DNA of 55,775 nucleotides from contig JBEKVM010000018.1 of assembly GCA_049513975.1 (NCBI GenBank), positions 1 through 55,775 of the forward strand, written 5' to 3'. The DNA is from JBEKOF01 sp049513975. GTDB lineage: Bacteria > Verrucomicrobiota > Verrucomicrobiia > Limisphaerales > Palsa-1400. Position numbers and translations under genes: made by a program. Under the pieces are notes generated by a model. It saw nothing but the letters and a program-made list of their open reading frames with translations. It was not told the DNA's origin and ran no database searches. Numbering within the stretch: position 1 is the first letter of the stretch; each line of letters begins with the position of its first letter. This document shows positions 41,538 to 49,574 of this stretch, piece after piece.

Positions 41538-42497
41538 ATGGCAAACGAAACGAAATGTCCAGTCTGCAAATCTAAAGCGTCAGTGGAAGGATTTGTGACT
41601 AGCGCTGAGGTTTCATGCGTGCGATGCGGGAAGTACAGTTTCTCTGGCTTGACCAGTGATCCATTGCAGAAACTCAAGCCACAACAAATCCCGAAGATTT
41701 CCGGGTGGGTTCGAGAAAATCAGGGCGTAATGATTAGAGAGGCGGATCTGTCAAAGCTTTACGAGTTGCGGATGCCAAGTGTTGGAGAGAAAGCGGAGAA
41801 AATCTTATTGTACCTTGAAAAGAAATTCCCAAATCCAGGCACTCGGATTCCAGGCGGTCAATATAATAGTCTCGCGGATGAGGCGTTAGCGTATGAGCTT
41901 CTGGCTGTTGGCTGGGCCTGTGATTTCGGCGAGCTTGACTTTTTGATGAAAGCCCTTCTTTGGAAAGAAAACGGCCTTATCGAATACATTGAAGAGCCAG
42001 AGGACGCAGGGTTGGAAGTGTATTGGCAAATCACCCCAATGGGATGGTCACACCTCGACTCCTTGCGCCGGGGAAATCCTCAGAGCGTCATCGGCTTCGT
42101 TGCGATGTCTTTTGATCCATCTATGGACTCAGCTTCCGCCGCGATTGAGCAAGGCATTCGGGCCGCCGGCTATTCCGCGCTTCGCATTGATCGGGAACAG
42201 CACAACAATAAAATTGATGATGAAATCATCGCGAGCATTCGCCGGAGCAAATTTCTTGTGGCCGATTTTACGGGACATAAAGGCGGAGTCTATTTTGAAA
42301 CGGGGTTCGCGAAGGGTCTGGGATTGGAGGTCTTTTGGCTTTGCCGTGAAGATGACTTTGAGCTTCATTTTGACACTCGGCAGTATCCCCACATAAAGTG
42401 GCAACAAACCAAGTTGCCGGAACTCACGAAAGCCCTGAAGGACCGCATTGAGGCAACCTTTGGACACGGCCCGGTGTCGGAAGACCAACCAAACTAA
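41538..42497 (+). CDS. Zinc-ribbon protein with C-terminal TIR-like / nucleoside deoxyribosyltransferase-like domain
   Basis: From the ATG at 41538, 319 residues. A zinc ribbon (C7, C10, C27, C30) opens the protein. A middle helical part (about 60-165) includes EKAEKILLYLEKKFPNPG and DEALAYELLAVGWACD. Residues about 180-300 (IGFVAMSFDPSMDSASAAIEQGIRAAGYSALRIDREQHNNKIDDEI, RRSKFLVADFTGHKGGVYFETGFAKGLGLEVFWLCRED) match the nucleoside-2-deoxyribosyltransferase/TIR-like fold, with Asp and Glu where base or NAD cleavage residues lie. Family members of this shape are suspected NAD- or nucleotide-cleaving effectors. The frame is open upstream to 41331 but the zinc ribbon sets the start. Confidence 0.75.
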   Translation: MANETKCPVCKSKASVEGFVTSAEVSCVRCGKYSFSGLTSDPLQKLKPQQIPKISGWVRENQGVMIREADLSKLYELRMPSVGEKAEKILLYLEKKFPNPGTRIPGGQYNSLADEALAYELLAVGWACDFGELDFLMKALLWKENGLIEYIEEPEDAGLEVYWQITPMGWSHLDSLRRGNPQSVIGFVAMSFDPSMDSASAAIEQGIRAAGYSALRIDREQHNNKIDDEIIASIRRSKFLVADFTGHKGGVYFETGFAKGLGLEVFWLCREDDFELHFDTRQYPHIKWQQTKLPELTKALKDRIEATFGHGPVSEDQPN

Positions 42498-42499
42498 TT

Positions 42500-42664
42500 T
42501 CGCCCGTCGTCGCGGTCGGGCAGACGATTGTTGTGGACGGCTCGACGGATCTGGTGAATTGGACTCCGTTGTTCACCAATACCCTTTGCAGCAACGCGTG
42601 TTACTTCTGCGATCCGTGTTGGACCAATTCTCCGTGGCGGTTTTATCGGGCCAGGCTGCCGTGA
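42500..42664 (+). pseudogene. C-terminal relic of a verrucomicrobial surface/autotransporter-type protein
   Basis: The frame reads QTIVVDGSTDLVNWTPLFTN, then CDPCWTNSPWRFYRARLP and a stop. This is the C-terminal domain commonly ending large secreted proteins of this phylum. No start or upstream part exists: the TIR-like gene ends at 42497. The fragment marks a deletion joint. Confidence 0.65.
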
Positions 42665-42812
42665 GACGCTGGTGGGAAATGCTAAAGGCTGAAGGCTAAA
42701 TGCTAAAGTGGGGCTGCGGAGGGGAGGATGAATGGAATGGCGAGTGATAAAGGCGGTTGGGGAAGGACAAGAAACGGCGCGCAACGGAGTGCGCGCCCTA
42801 CCTCTAACCCGG

Positions 42813-42933
42813 ATATTTCACACCTCCAAACGCCGCGTGAGGGCACGCGGCCTACAGGAGCCGCCGGACGTGTTTGCAGGCCGCGTGCCCTCACGCGGCG
42901 CCCTGTTGGCCCTTCCATCAGAGTGTGAAATAT
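42813..42933. repeat. Nested inverted-repeat (MITE-like) element, 121 bp
   Basis: Outer arms ATATTTCACAC (42813-42823) and its complement (42923-42933) enclose perfect 23-bp inner arms (42831-42853 and 42878-42900) starting CGCCGCGTGAGGGCACGCGG. A close relative of the inner arm is at 1578-1603. No flanking duplication was recognised. Confidence 0.8.
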
Positions 42934-42960
42934 GCAGGCTAAAGACATACTTACAGGAAT

Positions 42961-42985
42961 GCGACGGTCATAGACCGCCGCTACA
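42961..42985. repeat. Dispersed palindromic repeat, family A (half element)
   Basis: Identical over 25 bp to 1526-1550, with similar TTTTGG-type flanks. Confidence 0.85.
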
Positions 42986-43037
42986 TCGGTTTTGGTATCA
43001 TGGCGAGGTTTTTCAGGCGGGGGGAAGACCGGGATTT

Positions 43038-43181
43038 GGATTAGGATTAAGATTAAGATTAAGATTAAGAGTAGGATTGAGATTAGGATTAGGATTAAGA
43101 TTAGGATTAAGATTAAGAGTAGGATTGAGATTAGGATTAGGATTAAGATTAAGATTAAGATTAAGAGTAGGATTGAGATTA
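43038..43181. repeat. Three tandem 48-bp units, each of eight hexamers
   Basis: Units lie at 43038-43085, 43086-43133 and 43134-43181. Each has two GGATTA, then three AGATTA-type hexamers, then AGAGTA, GGATTG and AGATTA. Units 1 and 3 are identical; unit 2 differs by one base (its fourth hexamer is GGATTA). The array ends in GAGGGGG. Confidence 0.95.
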
Positions 43182-43190
43182 GAGGGGGAA

Positions 43191-45044
43191 TCACTGGCCG
43201 GGGGGCGGGGAGGCGGGCTGGAGTTGGATTTCGAGGGCGAGGCTGCCGGTGGCGGGTACGACGGCGTTGACCGCCAATATGCCGGTGTTGGGATTGGGCG
43301 CGTTGACGCCGTCGTCGGGCGGCTGGGCGGGGGCGACCTCAAAGCGCGCGCCGGCGGGCGCAAGTATTTTTGCGGAGAGCACCCTGCCGTTCTGGCGAAG
43401 TGTGGCTTGATTGTCGTCCACGCTGATGGCGGCGCGGGTGACCATCTGCCAGCGCACGGACAAAGCGGGTTTGGCGGCGGCAATGTCGTCGCACACAACG
43501 ACGGCATTGTTTTTGCCAAGGGAAAAATGGCGCAGGACGCTGCCGGCCTGGCCGGCGAAAATTTTACTGAGGTCCACGGTGGCCGAATTGGTGGTGAACG
43601 CGGTGATGCGGGCGTCGCCGGCGACGTTGTGCAGGGCGCCGCCGAGGGTGAGTGTGTTGTGGCTGAAATTATTCAGGCGATAGACGCGCCAGCGGTCGCT
43701 GTTTTGTTGCATGTTGAACAAATCCCAGCCCTTGGACTCGATGGAGTAGTAATCCTGCGCGCCGAGGTCGCAGGCCCAGCGCACGCCGCCGGCGTCGAGC
43801 ACGAACGACCCGGCGTCCATGTGGGCGTGGGCAAGGCTGGCCGAACCGCCTTTGAAGGCGAGAAAGAGCGCGTTGGTGTCCGTCCAGGAAGTGCGGAAGA
43901 CGCCGACGGGATTGGAGCCGCCGCCATGCCAGACGAGGGGCAGGGATGGGGGCGGAATTTCGTCGGGCAAACCGCCGGTCCACAGGGCGAGAAACGGGAA
44001 AAACGGGTCTTCCCCGGAAGAGGTCCGCCGCTGCGGGCTTAGTTTTTGGAGGAGGAGCCGGTTCTGAGAGTAAACCAAGCCTGGCTGGCGGAGTTTTTGC
44101 GCGAACCAGAACAGGGCAGGATTGAGGGCCGGACCGGCGCCGGAGTCGGAGAAATTGAAAAACAGGCCGGTCGGGCCGGTCTGCTGGACGAGAGCGGCTG
44201 CGCTGGGGAGAAAGCCGGGTTGGGCGGGCAAGTTCCAGTCGGTGCCGAGGGCGGATTGGAGGGCGGCAATCATGAGCACCTGGTAGGTGGTGCCATAGCT
44301 CCAATAGCCCGGACCTTCGGGATAAACGCCGTCGGGCGCGTAGGCCTGGAGGCCGTTGGGGCTGTTTTTGCGGGCGAGTGTCAAGAATTGGCGGGCGGCT
44401 TGGGGATTCTCATCGGCAATGGCGAGTGCGCCGAGGGTGAGGCCGCCGAAACAGACTTGATTCCAGTTGTGGGTGTTGGACTGCCACCAATTATTGGGGT
44501 CGGCGGCGCTCAATCCGGGCTGGATGCCCTTTTGCAAAATGGCCTGACGGATGGCGGCGCGCGCCTCCGGCGGCAGGGCGTCGAAGAGCCAGTCATAACC
44601 AATGGCCAGCGCGGCGGTCATTTCGGCGGTGTCGAGAAAATGCGTGGGATTCCAGTCGGCAAAGGCCGCGGCGCCGAGCATGTCCTGTTGGGCGCGGTCG
44701 AGGAAAACCTTTTCGCCTGTGACCCTGTAGGCGAAGCTGCACAGCTCAATGCGGCGCAAGGCTTCGCGGGAAACCGCCAGGAGCCGCTTGCCCTCTTTCT
44801 GGTAAGCCAGCGGCGGCGCGCTCAAGACCGTGCGCGCATCGGTCACGGTTTTGGCAAGGATGAGTTGGGCCTGGTTTGCGGGCCGGGCGCGCCAAGCGTC
44901 CCAATTGGTGGCGACCAGGATGAGGCGGGGATGCCCCGGTCGCAAGCCGGCCAAGATGTCGAGATTTGTGGAATCCTCCGCCCAAACCGAAGTGCAGGCC
45001 AGCCAGGCGAGGAAGAATAAAGTTGTGAATTTGGAATGAATCAT
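43191..45044 (-). CDS. Heparinase II/III-family protein, exported
   Basis: From the ATG at 45044 a signal peptide (SKFTTLFFLAWLACTSVWA) is followed by an alpha/alpha toroid (about 40-330) with ALAIGYDWLFDALPPEARAAI and WWQSNTHNWNQVCFGGLTLGALAI, the Asn/His-containing active-site segment of heparinase II/III and related alginate lyases. The beta-sandwich part holds SLAHAHMDAGSFVLDAGGVRWACDLG and NFSHNTLTLGG. It probably cleaves uronic-acid polysaccharides by beta-elimination outside the cytoplasm. At 617 residues the length is normal. It stands alone and ends 9 bp from the hexamer array. Confidence 0.85.
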   Translation of the reverse strand: MIHSKFTTLFFLAWLACTSVWAEDSTNLDILAGLRPGHPRLILVATNWDAWRARPANQAQLILAKTVTDARTVLSAPPLAYQKEGKRLLAVSREALRRIELCSFAYRVTGEKVFLDRAQQDMLGAAAFADWNPTHFLDTAEMTAALAIGYDWLFDALPPEARAAIRQAILQKGIQPGLSAADPNNWWQSNTHNWNQVCFGGLTLGALAIADENPQAARQFLTLARKNSPNGLQAYAPDGVYPEGPGYWSYGTTYQVLMIAALQSALGTDWNLPAQPGFLPSAAALVQQTGPTGLFFNFSDSGAGPALNPALFWFAQKLRQPGLVYSQNRLLLQKLSPQRRTSSGEDPFFPFLALWTGGLPDEIPPPSLPLVWHGGGSNPVGVFRTSWTDTNALFLAFKGGSASLAHAHMDAGSFVLDAGGVRWACDLGAQDYYSIESKGWDLFNMQQNSDRWRVYRLNNFSHNTLTLGGALHNVAGDARITAFTTNSATVDLSKIFAGQAGSVLRHFSLGKNNAVVVCDDIAAAKPALSVRWQMVTRAAISVDDNQATLRQNGRVLSAKILAPAGARFEVAPAQPPDDGVNAPNPNTGILAVNAVVPATGSLALEIQLQPASPPPGQ

Positions 45045-45144
45045 TGGCCTGACTTGCCTCCTGGCTTTTTCCATTGTCCATCCTCCATCCCGGATTCGCC
45101 CCAGTCGCCATCACCCTCCGCTGACCCCTGTCCCAACTGAGCCT

Positions 45145-45351
45145 TCAAACCTGGCGGCTCTTGCGCCACTTGCTGCGATGTTTCATGATCCAATCGGTCA
45201 AGGCGCGCTCGAAACCGATGTCATGGCCGGCCTTTTCGGATTCGATCCACTTATGTCTCAAAATCTCGTCCCGCTCCGCCTGGAATTCGCGGTAGAGGGA
45301 GGATCGTCTGACCACGTCGTTTTCGGATTGGCCGTTGGTTGTGCTGGGCAT
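45145..45351 (-). CDS. Small conserved-looking hypothetical protein, 68 residues
   Basis: The sequence EILRHKWIESEKAGHDIGFERALTDWIMKHRSKWRKSRQ resembles a motif also seen in DUF4032-type proteins (HKW-ESEKAG-DIG). It is highly charged and soluble. It follows nothing obvious: 76 bp from sufT upstream on the same strand and 100 bp from the heparinase gene. Function unknown. Confidence 0.6.
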   Translation of the reverse strand: MPSTTNGQSENDVVRRSSLYREFQAERDEILRHKWIESEKAGHDIGFERALTDWIMKHRSKWRKSRQV

Positions 45352-45427
45352 AAAACTGGTATTTTTTGCTCAAAGGATAAAATTTAAGGTAATTGCCATC
45401 AATAAGCAATGAAAAAGTAACTTGGAT

Positions 45428-45787
45428 TTAACTTGCGTCCAAACCGAGGGTTTTGCGGCCCTCCGGACTGATCATGCTCTGGTGCCAGGGCGGGTCCCAG
45501 ACCAGTTCGACGTTGGCCTCTTCGATCTGGTCCAAGGCGAGCAGTTTTTCCTGGACATTGCCGGCGATCTGCCCGCCCAAGTGGCATCCGGGCGAGGTCA
45601 GGGTCATTTTCACATTGGCCTGCGATCCCGTCACTGAAACGTCATAGACCAGCCCCAAATCCACGATGTTGAGCGGGATTTCCGGGTCAAAACAATGGCG
45701 CAATTGACCCCAGATCAGGTCTTCAATTTCCGCCCGCCTGCCGCCATTGCCGGAGGCGGAGTGGGACGATGATGGCTGAATGTCCAT
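45428..45787 (-). CDS. sufT: SufT/MIP18-family Fe-S maturation protein
   Basis: 119 residues with DPEIPLNIVDLGLVYDV and TLTSPGCHLGGQIAGNVQEKL, the MIP18 (DUF59) signature with its conserved Cys. ELVWDPPWHQSMISPEGRKTLGL is the usual C-terminus of SufT proteins. It helps Fe-S cluster assembly or transfer. It lies 19 bp downstream of the mrp gene on the same strand, so they form one operon. Confidence 0.9.
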   Translation of the reverse strand: MDIQPSSSHSASGNGGRRAEIEDLIWGQLRHCFDPEIPLNIVDLGLVYDVSVTGSQANVKMTLTSPGCHLGGQIAGNVQEKLLALDQIEEANVELVWDPPWHQSMISPEGRKTLGLDAS

Positions 45788-45806
45788 AAGCTGATTTTAT
45801 GATAAG

Positions 45807-46841
45807 TCATCCGAGCCTTTCGCGCAAGGCCTGAGCCAGCGCGACAAAAGCCCGTGCGGCCTCCCCTTCCGGCTGGCCGGCCACGACCGGAACACCGGCG
45901 TCTCCACCCAGGCGGATTTCGGTCAAGAGGGGGATTTCCCCCAAAAACGGAAGGTTGCGCCGTTGCGCCTCGGCGCGCCCGCCTCCGTGGCCAAAAATCT
46001 CCAGGCGTTCTCCGCCGGGTGTGACAAAATAGCTCATATTCTCCACAATTCCAAGTATGGGCACATTGACCTTTTCAAACATGGCAATGCCTTTGCGCAC
46101 GACGCCCAAAGAGGCCTCCTGCGGAGTGGTGACGATCAACCCGCCATCCAGCGGGACAGTTTGGCACAGTGAAAGTTGCGCGTCACCCGTGCCCGGCGGC
46201 ATGTCCACCAACAAGTAATCCAGAGGCGCCCATTCCACTTCCGTAATAAACTGCTGGATGGCCTTCATAATCATGGGGCCGCGCCAAATCACCGGGGCAT
46301 CATCTTCGACCAGGAAACCCATGCTCATCAGCTTGACGCCGTGGCGCACGGGTGGGACCAGTTTTTCGGCGGCGCTGACGGTGGGTTTTTCCCGGACGCC
46401 CATCATCAGGGGGATGCTGGGGCCGTAAATATCGCAATCGAGCAATCCGACCTGTGCTCCCAGCCGCTGCAAAGCGCAGGCCAGATTGACCGAGACGGTG
46501 GATTTGCCGACGCCACCCTTGCCGCTGGCCACCGCCACCATGCGATGGATCCCCGGCAGCTTGTTTTGCTGGGACCAGGGTGTGGCGCCGCCCGCCGCGG
46601 GGGAAGCGGCGATTTCGACATGAAGATGCTCCAGTTCCGGGAGCGCGCGGAGAGTTTTCTCCACCTCGGCCTTGATTTGAGCGGCCACGGCCGGGCTGCC
46701 GCCGGTCAACTGGAGAGAAACGCTGACCGCGCCCGCATTGACGGCGATGTTTTTGACAATGCCAAAAGAGACAATATCGCGCGTATAGCCCGGATATTTG
46801 ACCGACTTGAGGGCCTTGGTGACAATTTCCGGATTGAGCAT
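45807..46841 (-). CDS. mrp: Mrp/ApbC-family Fe-S carrier ATPase
   Basis: From the ATG at 46841, 344 residues. A DUF59 domain (about 1-80) precedes the P-loop ATPase: ASGKGGVGKSTVSVNLACAL (deviant Walker A), LLDCDIYGPSIPLMMG, DYLLVDMPPGTGDAQL and NMSYFVTPGGERLEIFGHGGG. The CxxC pair that binds the bridging cluster in ApbC-type members is absent at that last motif (TPGG instead of CxxC). This occurs in some Mrp proteins. It should bind ATP and take part in Fe-S transfer with SufT. Confidence 0.92.
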   Translation of the reverse strand: MLNPEIVTKALKSVKYPGYTRDIVSFGIVKNIAVNAGAVSVSLQLTGGSPAVAAQIKAEVEKTLRALPELEHLHVEIAASPAAGGATPWSQQNKLPGIHRMVAVASGKGGVGKSTVSVNLACALQRLGAQVGLLDCDIYGPSIPLMMGVREKPTVSAAEKLVPPVRHGVKLMSMGFLVEDDAPVIWRGPMIMKAIQQFITEVEWAPLDYLLVDMPPGTGDAQLSLCQTVPLDGGLIVTTPQEASLGVVRKGIAMFEKVNVPILGIVENMSYFVTPGGERLEIFGHGGGRAEAQRRNLPFLGEIPLLTEIRLGGDAGVPVVAGQPEGEAARAFVALAQALRERLG

Positions 46842-47081
46842 AGTTGGGCGAAGCACATGGTCCTTCGCGCCCGGCGAGGTTAAAGTTCAAAGACAGCGGA
46901 TCAAAGATAAAAATGCGGCGGCAAAGCCCCCTCCCCGGTGCGGCGCAAGGGGCGGAATTTCAATATTCACCAGGGCGTGCCTGCGGGGGCGGAGGAAGTT
47001 CGGGTGCCGGCGGAAGTTCTTGTTGCATTCTGCCCGGGCAGTGGGAAGACTCTGCCGGATGGTTTTATTGACCATCATTTT

Positions 47082-47825
47082 ATGAACGAACTGGCCAATC
47101 AAATCGCCGTCGTGACCGGCGCGGGACGGGGCATCGGGCGGGCCATCGCGCTCAAATTCGCGGCGGCGGGCGCGGAGGTGGCGTGCGTTTCGCGCACGGC
47201 GGAGAATGCTGAAAAAGTGGCGCAGGAAATCCGCGCCCTCGGACGGAAGGCGTGGGCGCACGCGGTGGACGTGGCGGACGCGGCCGCGGTGGCCGCGGCG
47301 GCGGAAGCGATTCTGGCGGAGGCGGGCCGGGTGGACATCCTGGTCAACAACGCCGGGATCAACCGGGACGGCTTGCTGATGCGGATGAGCGAGGCGGATT
47401 GGGACGCGGTGTTGGACACGAATTTAAAGGGGGCGTTTTCCTTTACCAAAGGCTTCAGCCGTGCTTTTCTGCAGCAGCGAGCGGGGCGGATCTTGAACAT
47501 ATCCTCGGTGATCGGGCTGATTGGCAATGCCGGGCAGTGCAATTATTCGGCGAGCAAGGCCGGGCTGATTGGTTTTACCCAGGCGGTGGCCAAGGAATTC
47601 GCCTCGCGCGGCATCACGGTCAACGCCCTGGCGCCGGGGTTCATCGAAACGGACATGACGGCGGTGATGACGCCGGAAAGCAAGGCGGAAATAGCCAGGC
47701 GCATCCCCATGCACCGGATGGGGCGGACGGAAGACATCGCGGAGGCGGCGTTGTTCCTGGCGGGACCGGGGGCGGGTTACATTACCGGGCAGGTGCTGAC
47801 GGTGGACGGAGGCCTGGTGATGTAG
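47082..47825 (+). CDS. fabG: 3-oxoacyl-ACP reductase
   Basis: 247 residues from the ATG at 47082. VTGAGRGIGRAIALKFA is the NADP-binding glycine motif, NNAG at 88, and the catalytic set Ser (ISSVIG), Tyr and Lys (YSASKAG) is in place; it ends TGQVLTVDGGLVM. It reduces 3-ketoacyl-ACP in fatty acid elongation. It is divergent from mrp and is followed by acpP after 115 bp, forming the core fab cluster. The open frame extends 48 codons upstream but that stretch is not FabG-like. Confidence 0.94.
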   Translation: MNELANQIAVVTGAGRGIGRAIALKFAAAGAEVACVSRTAENAEKVAQEIRALGRKAWAHAVDVADAAAVAAAAEAILAEAGRVDILVNNAGINRDGLLMRMSEADWDAVLDTNLKGAFSFTKGFSRAFLQQRAGRILNISSVIGLIGNAGQCNYSASKAGLIGFTQAVAKEFASRGITVNALAPGFIETDMTAVMTPESKAEIARRIPMHRMGRTEDIAEAALFLAGPGAGYITGQVLTVDGGLVM

Positions 47826-47884
47826 AAGGAGGGCCGGTGGAGGCGAAAAGCACTTGCGCGGCCAGAATAAACATGCGATAGGAC

Positions 47885-47913
47885 TTGACGCCCCCGGCAA
47901 CGTGGGGCATAGA
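47885..47913 (+). promoter_or_regulatory. Probable sigma-70 promoter for acpP
   Basis: TTGACG (47885-47890), a 17-bp spacer and CATAGA (47908-47913). A GGAG ribosome site lies at 47930-47933, 7 bp before the acpP ATG. Confidence 0.55.
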
Positions 47914-47940
47914 CAAACCAAACAACAACGGAGTTTATCA

Positions 47941-48186
47941 ATGCCAGAAAAAACAATTGAAGAAAGAGTCAGAGAAATCATCGTTGAACAACTGGGCGTC
48001 AACGCTGACCAAGTCACCCCCGAAGCCAAATTCATCGAGGATTTGGGAGCTGACTCACTGGACACCGTGGAACTGGTGATGGCGCTGGAAGAGGAGTTTG
48101 GCAACGAAATCCCGGACGAGCAGGCGGAAAAGCTGCAAAGCGTGGGGGATGTCATTAAATACATCGAGGACACCCAGAAGAAGTAG
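47941..48186 (+). CDS. acpP: Acyl carrier protein
   Basis: 81 residues. ADSLDTVELVMALEEEFGNEIPDE carries the phosphopantetheine Ser39 in the DSL motif. It is the acyl carrier for fatty acid synthesis. Its own promoter and ribosome site are visible. A strong terminator follows directly, so most transcripts should end before fabF, giving the high ACP level usual in bacteria. Confidence 0.97.
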   Translation: MPEKTIEERVREIIVEQLGVNADQVTPEAKFIEDLGADSLDTVELVMALEEEFGNEIPDEQAEKLQSVGDVIKYIEDTQKK

Positions 48187-48205
48187 TGGCTTCGGCCGTT
48201 GACAG

Positions 48206-48238
48206 GGCAGCGCGTCCAACGCCAGGCTGCCTTTTTTT
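48206..48238 (+). terminator. Intrinsic terminator between acpP and fabF, T-run touching the fabF start
   Basis: GGCAGC (48206-48211) pairs with GCTGCC (48226-48231); an inner GCGT/ACGC stem stacks on it, and seven T follow. The last T is the base before the ATG of fabF. Confidence 0.8.
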
Positions 48239-49498
48239 ATGGCGCGAAACTGGACAGACCGCAGAGTGGTGATAACCGGGCTGGGGACGGTGTCTTCGCT
48301 CGGACAGACCACCGGGGCCTTTTGGCAGAACGTGCTCGACGGCAAATGCGGCATCCAACCCATCACCGCTTTCGACGCCTCCGCCTTCGACTGCCGGATT
48401 GCGGCGCAAATCGGCCATTTCGATCCCAGCCCGGCGTTTCCGTCTCCCAAGGACGTGCGGCGCGCCGATCGCTTCACCCAGTTCTCTGTCTTCGCCGCGC
48501 ACCAGGCCCTGCTGGACTCGGGAGTGGACCTGGACAAGGTGGACCGTGACCATGTGGGGGTGTTCATTGGCTCGGGCATCGGCGGACTGCACACTGTCGA
48601 AGCTCAACACAAGATTCTCCTGAACAAAGGCCCCGGGCGGCTTTCCCCGTTCATGATTCCGATGCTCATTCTCAACATGGGTTCGGGGCTGTTTTCCATA
48701 TTCCAGAATTTGCGCGGTCCGAATCTGGCCACGTGTTCGGCCTGCTCCACCGCGACCCACGCCTTGGGCGAGGCCTGGCGGACCATCAAAATGGGCGACG
48801 CCAGCATGATATTTGCCGGGGGCAGCGAAGCGGCGGTCATCCCGATGGGCATGGGGGGGTTTTGCGCCATGCACGCCATGAGCACGCGCAACGAGGATCC
48901 GCAACACGCCTCCCGGCCCTTTGACCGGGACCGGGACGGATTTGTCATGGGGGAAGGCGCCGGGGTGCTGCTGCTGGAAGAATTGGAACACGCCAAGGCG
49001 CGCGGGGCGCGGATTTACGCGGAAATGACCGGTTACGGCAACACCGCCGACGCCAACCATCTCACCGCCCCATCGCCGGGAGGAGAAGGGGCGGCCCGCT
49101 GCATGAGGATGGCGCTGCGTTCGGCCGGATTGAACCCCTCGGACATTTCCTACATCAACGCGCACGGCACCTCCACCCCGCAGGGCGACATCGCCGAAAC
49201 CCAGGCGATCAAGGCGGTTTTCGGCGAGGACGCGAAAAAAATCGCGGTCAGCTCCACCAAGGGCGCGACCGGGCACATGCTGGGCGCGGCCGGCGCGGTG
49301 GAGATGATCCTTTGCGTCAAGGCCATCCAGGCCGGCGTCGTTCCGCCCACCATCAACCTGGAGAATGCGGATCCGGAATGCGATCTGGACTACGTGCCCG
49401 GGACGGCCCGGGAAATGAAGGTCGCCGCCACTGTCAACAATTCCTTTGGTTTCGGCGGCCACAACGCCTCGGTCATCGCCGTCCGGTTTGACGGTTGA
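48239..49498 (+). CDS. fabF: 3-oxoacyl-ACP synthase II
   Basis: 419 residues. VVITGLGTVSSLGQ opens the thiolase fold. The nucleophile Cys is in SACSTATHALGEA, with His in INAHGTSTPQGD and TKGATGHMLGAAGAVE; NNSFGFGGHNASV is the C-terminal signature. It elongates acyl-ACP with malonyl-ACP. The ATG at 48239 has no Shine-Dalgarno and is glued to the acpP terminator, so expression may depend on read-through or a start further in. Confidence 0.94.
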   Translation: MARNWTDRRVVITGLGTVSSLGQTTGAFWQNVLDGKCGIQPITAFDASAFDCRIAAQIGHFDPSPAFPSPKDVRRADRFTQFSVFAAHQALLDSGVDLDKVDRDHVGVFIGSGIGGLHTVEAQHKILLNKGPGRLSPFMIPMLILNMGSGLFSIFQNLRGPNLATCSACSTATHALGEAWRTIKMGDASMIFAGGSEAAVIPMGMGGFCAMHAMSTRNEDPQHASRPFDRDRDGFVMGEGAGVLLLEELEHAKARGARIYAEMTGYGNTADANHLTAPSPGGEGAARCMRMALRSAGLNPSDISYINAHGTSTPQGDIAETQAIKAVFGEDAKKIAVSSTKGATGHMLGAAGAVEMILCVKAIQAGVVPPTINLENADPECDLDYVPGTAREMKVAATVNNSFGFGGHNASVIAVRFDG

Positions 49499-49574
49499 CC
49501 CGCCCTGGCGGACCGCGGCGCCCACCCCGGGCCGGCGCATGGGCCTGGCCCGCCGGCCCTGGCCTCACCCCAAA

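Larger units (their letters stand above)
42665..43190. other. Spacer with nested palindromes and hexamer array
   Basis: No supported gene. Features: a GGCGCGC hairpin (42776-42797), a nested inverted-repeat element (42813-42933), a family A half element (42961-42985) and the three-copy 48-bp array (43038-43181). Frames rich in Leu/Ile or Lys/Arg/Ile here are translations of the array. Confidence 0.7.

Noticed and set aside
43038..43181. The hexamer array as a CRISPR
   Set aside because: Units are contiguous with no unique spacers and no cas gene is present.
42703..43194. A minus-strand frame with long Leu/Ile runs and plus-strand Lys/Arg/Ile frames
   Set aside because: They are translations of the hexamer array, which has no stop codon in several frames.
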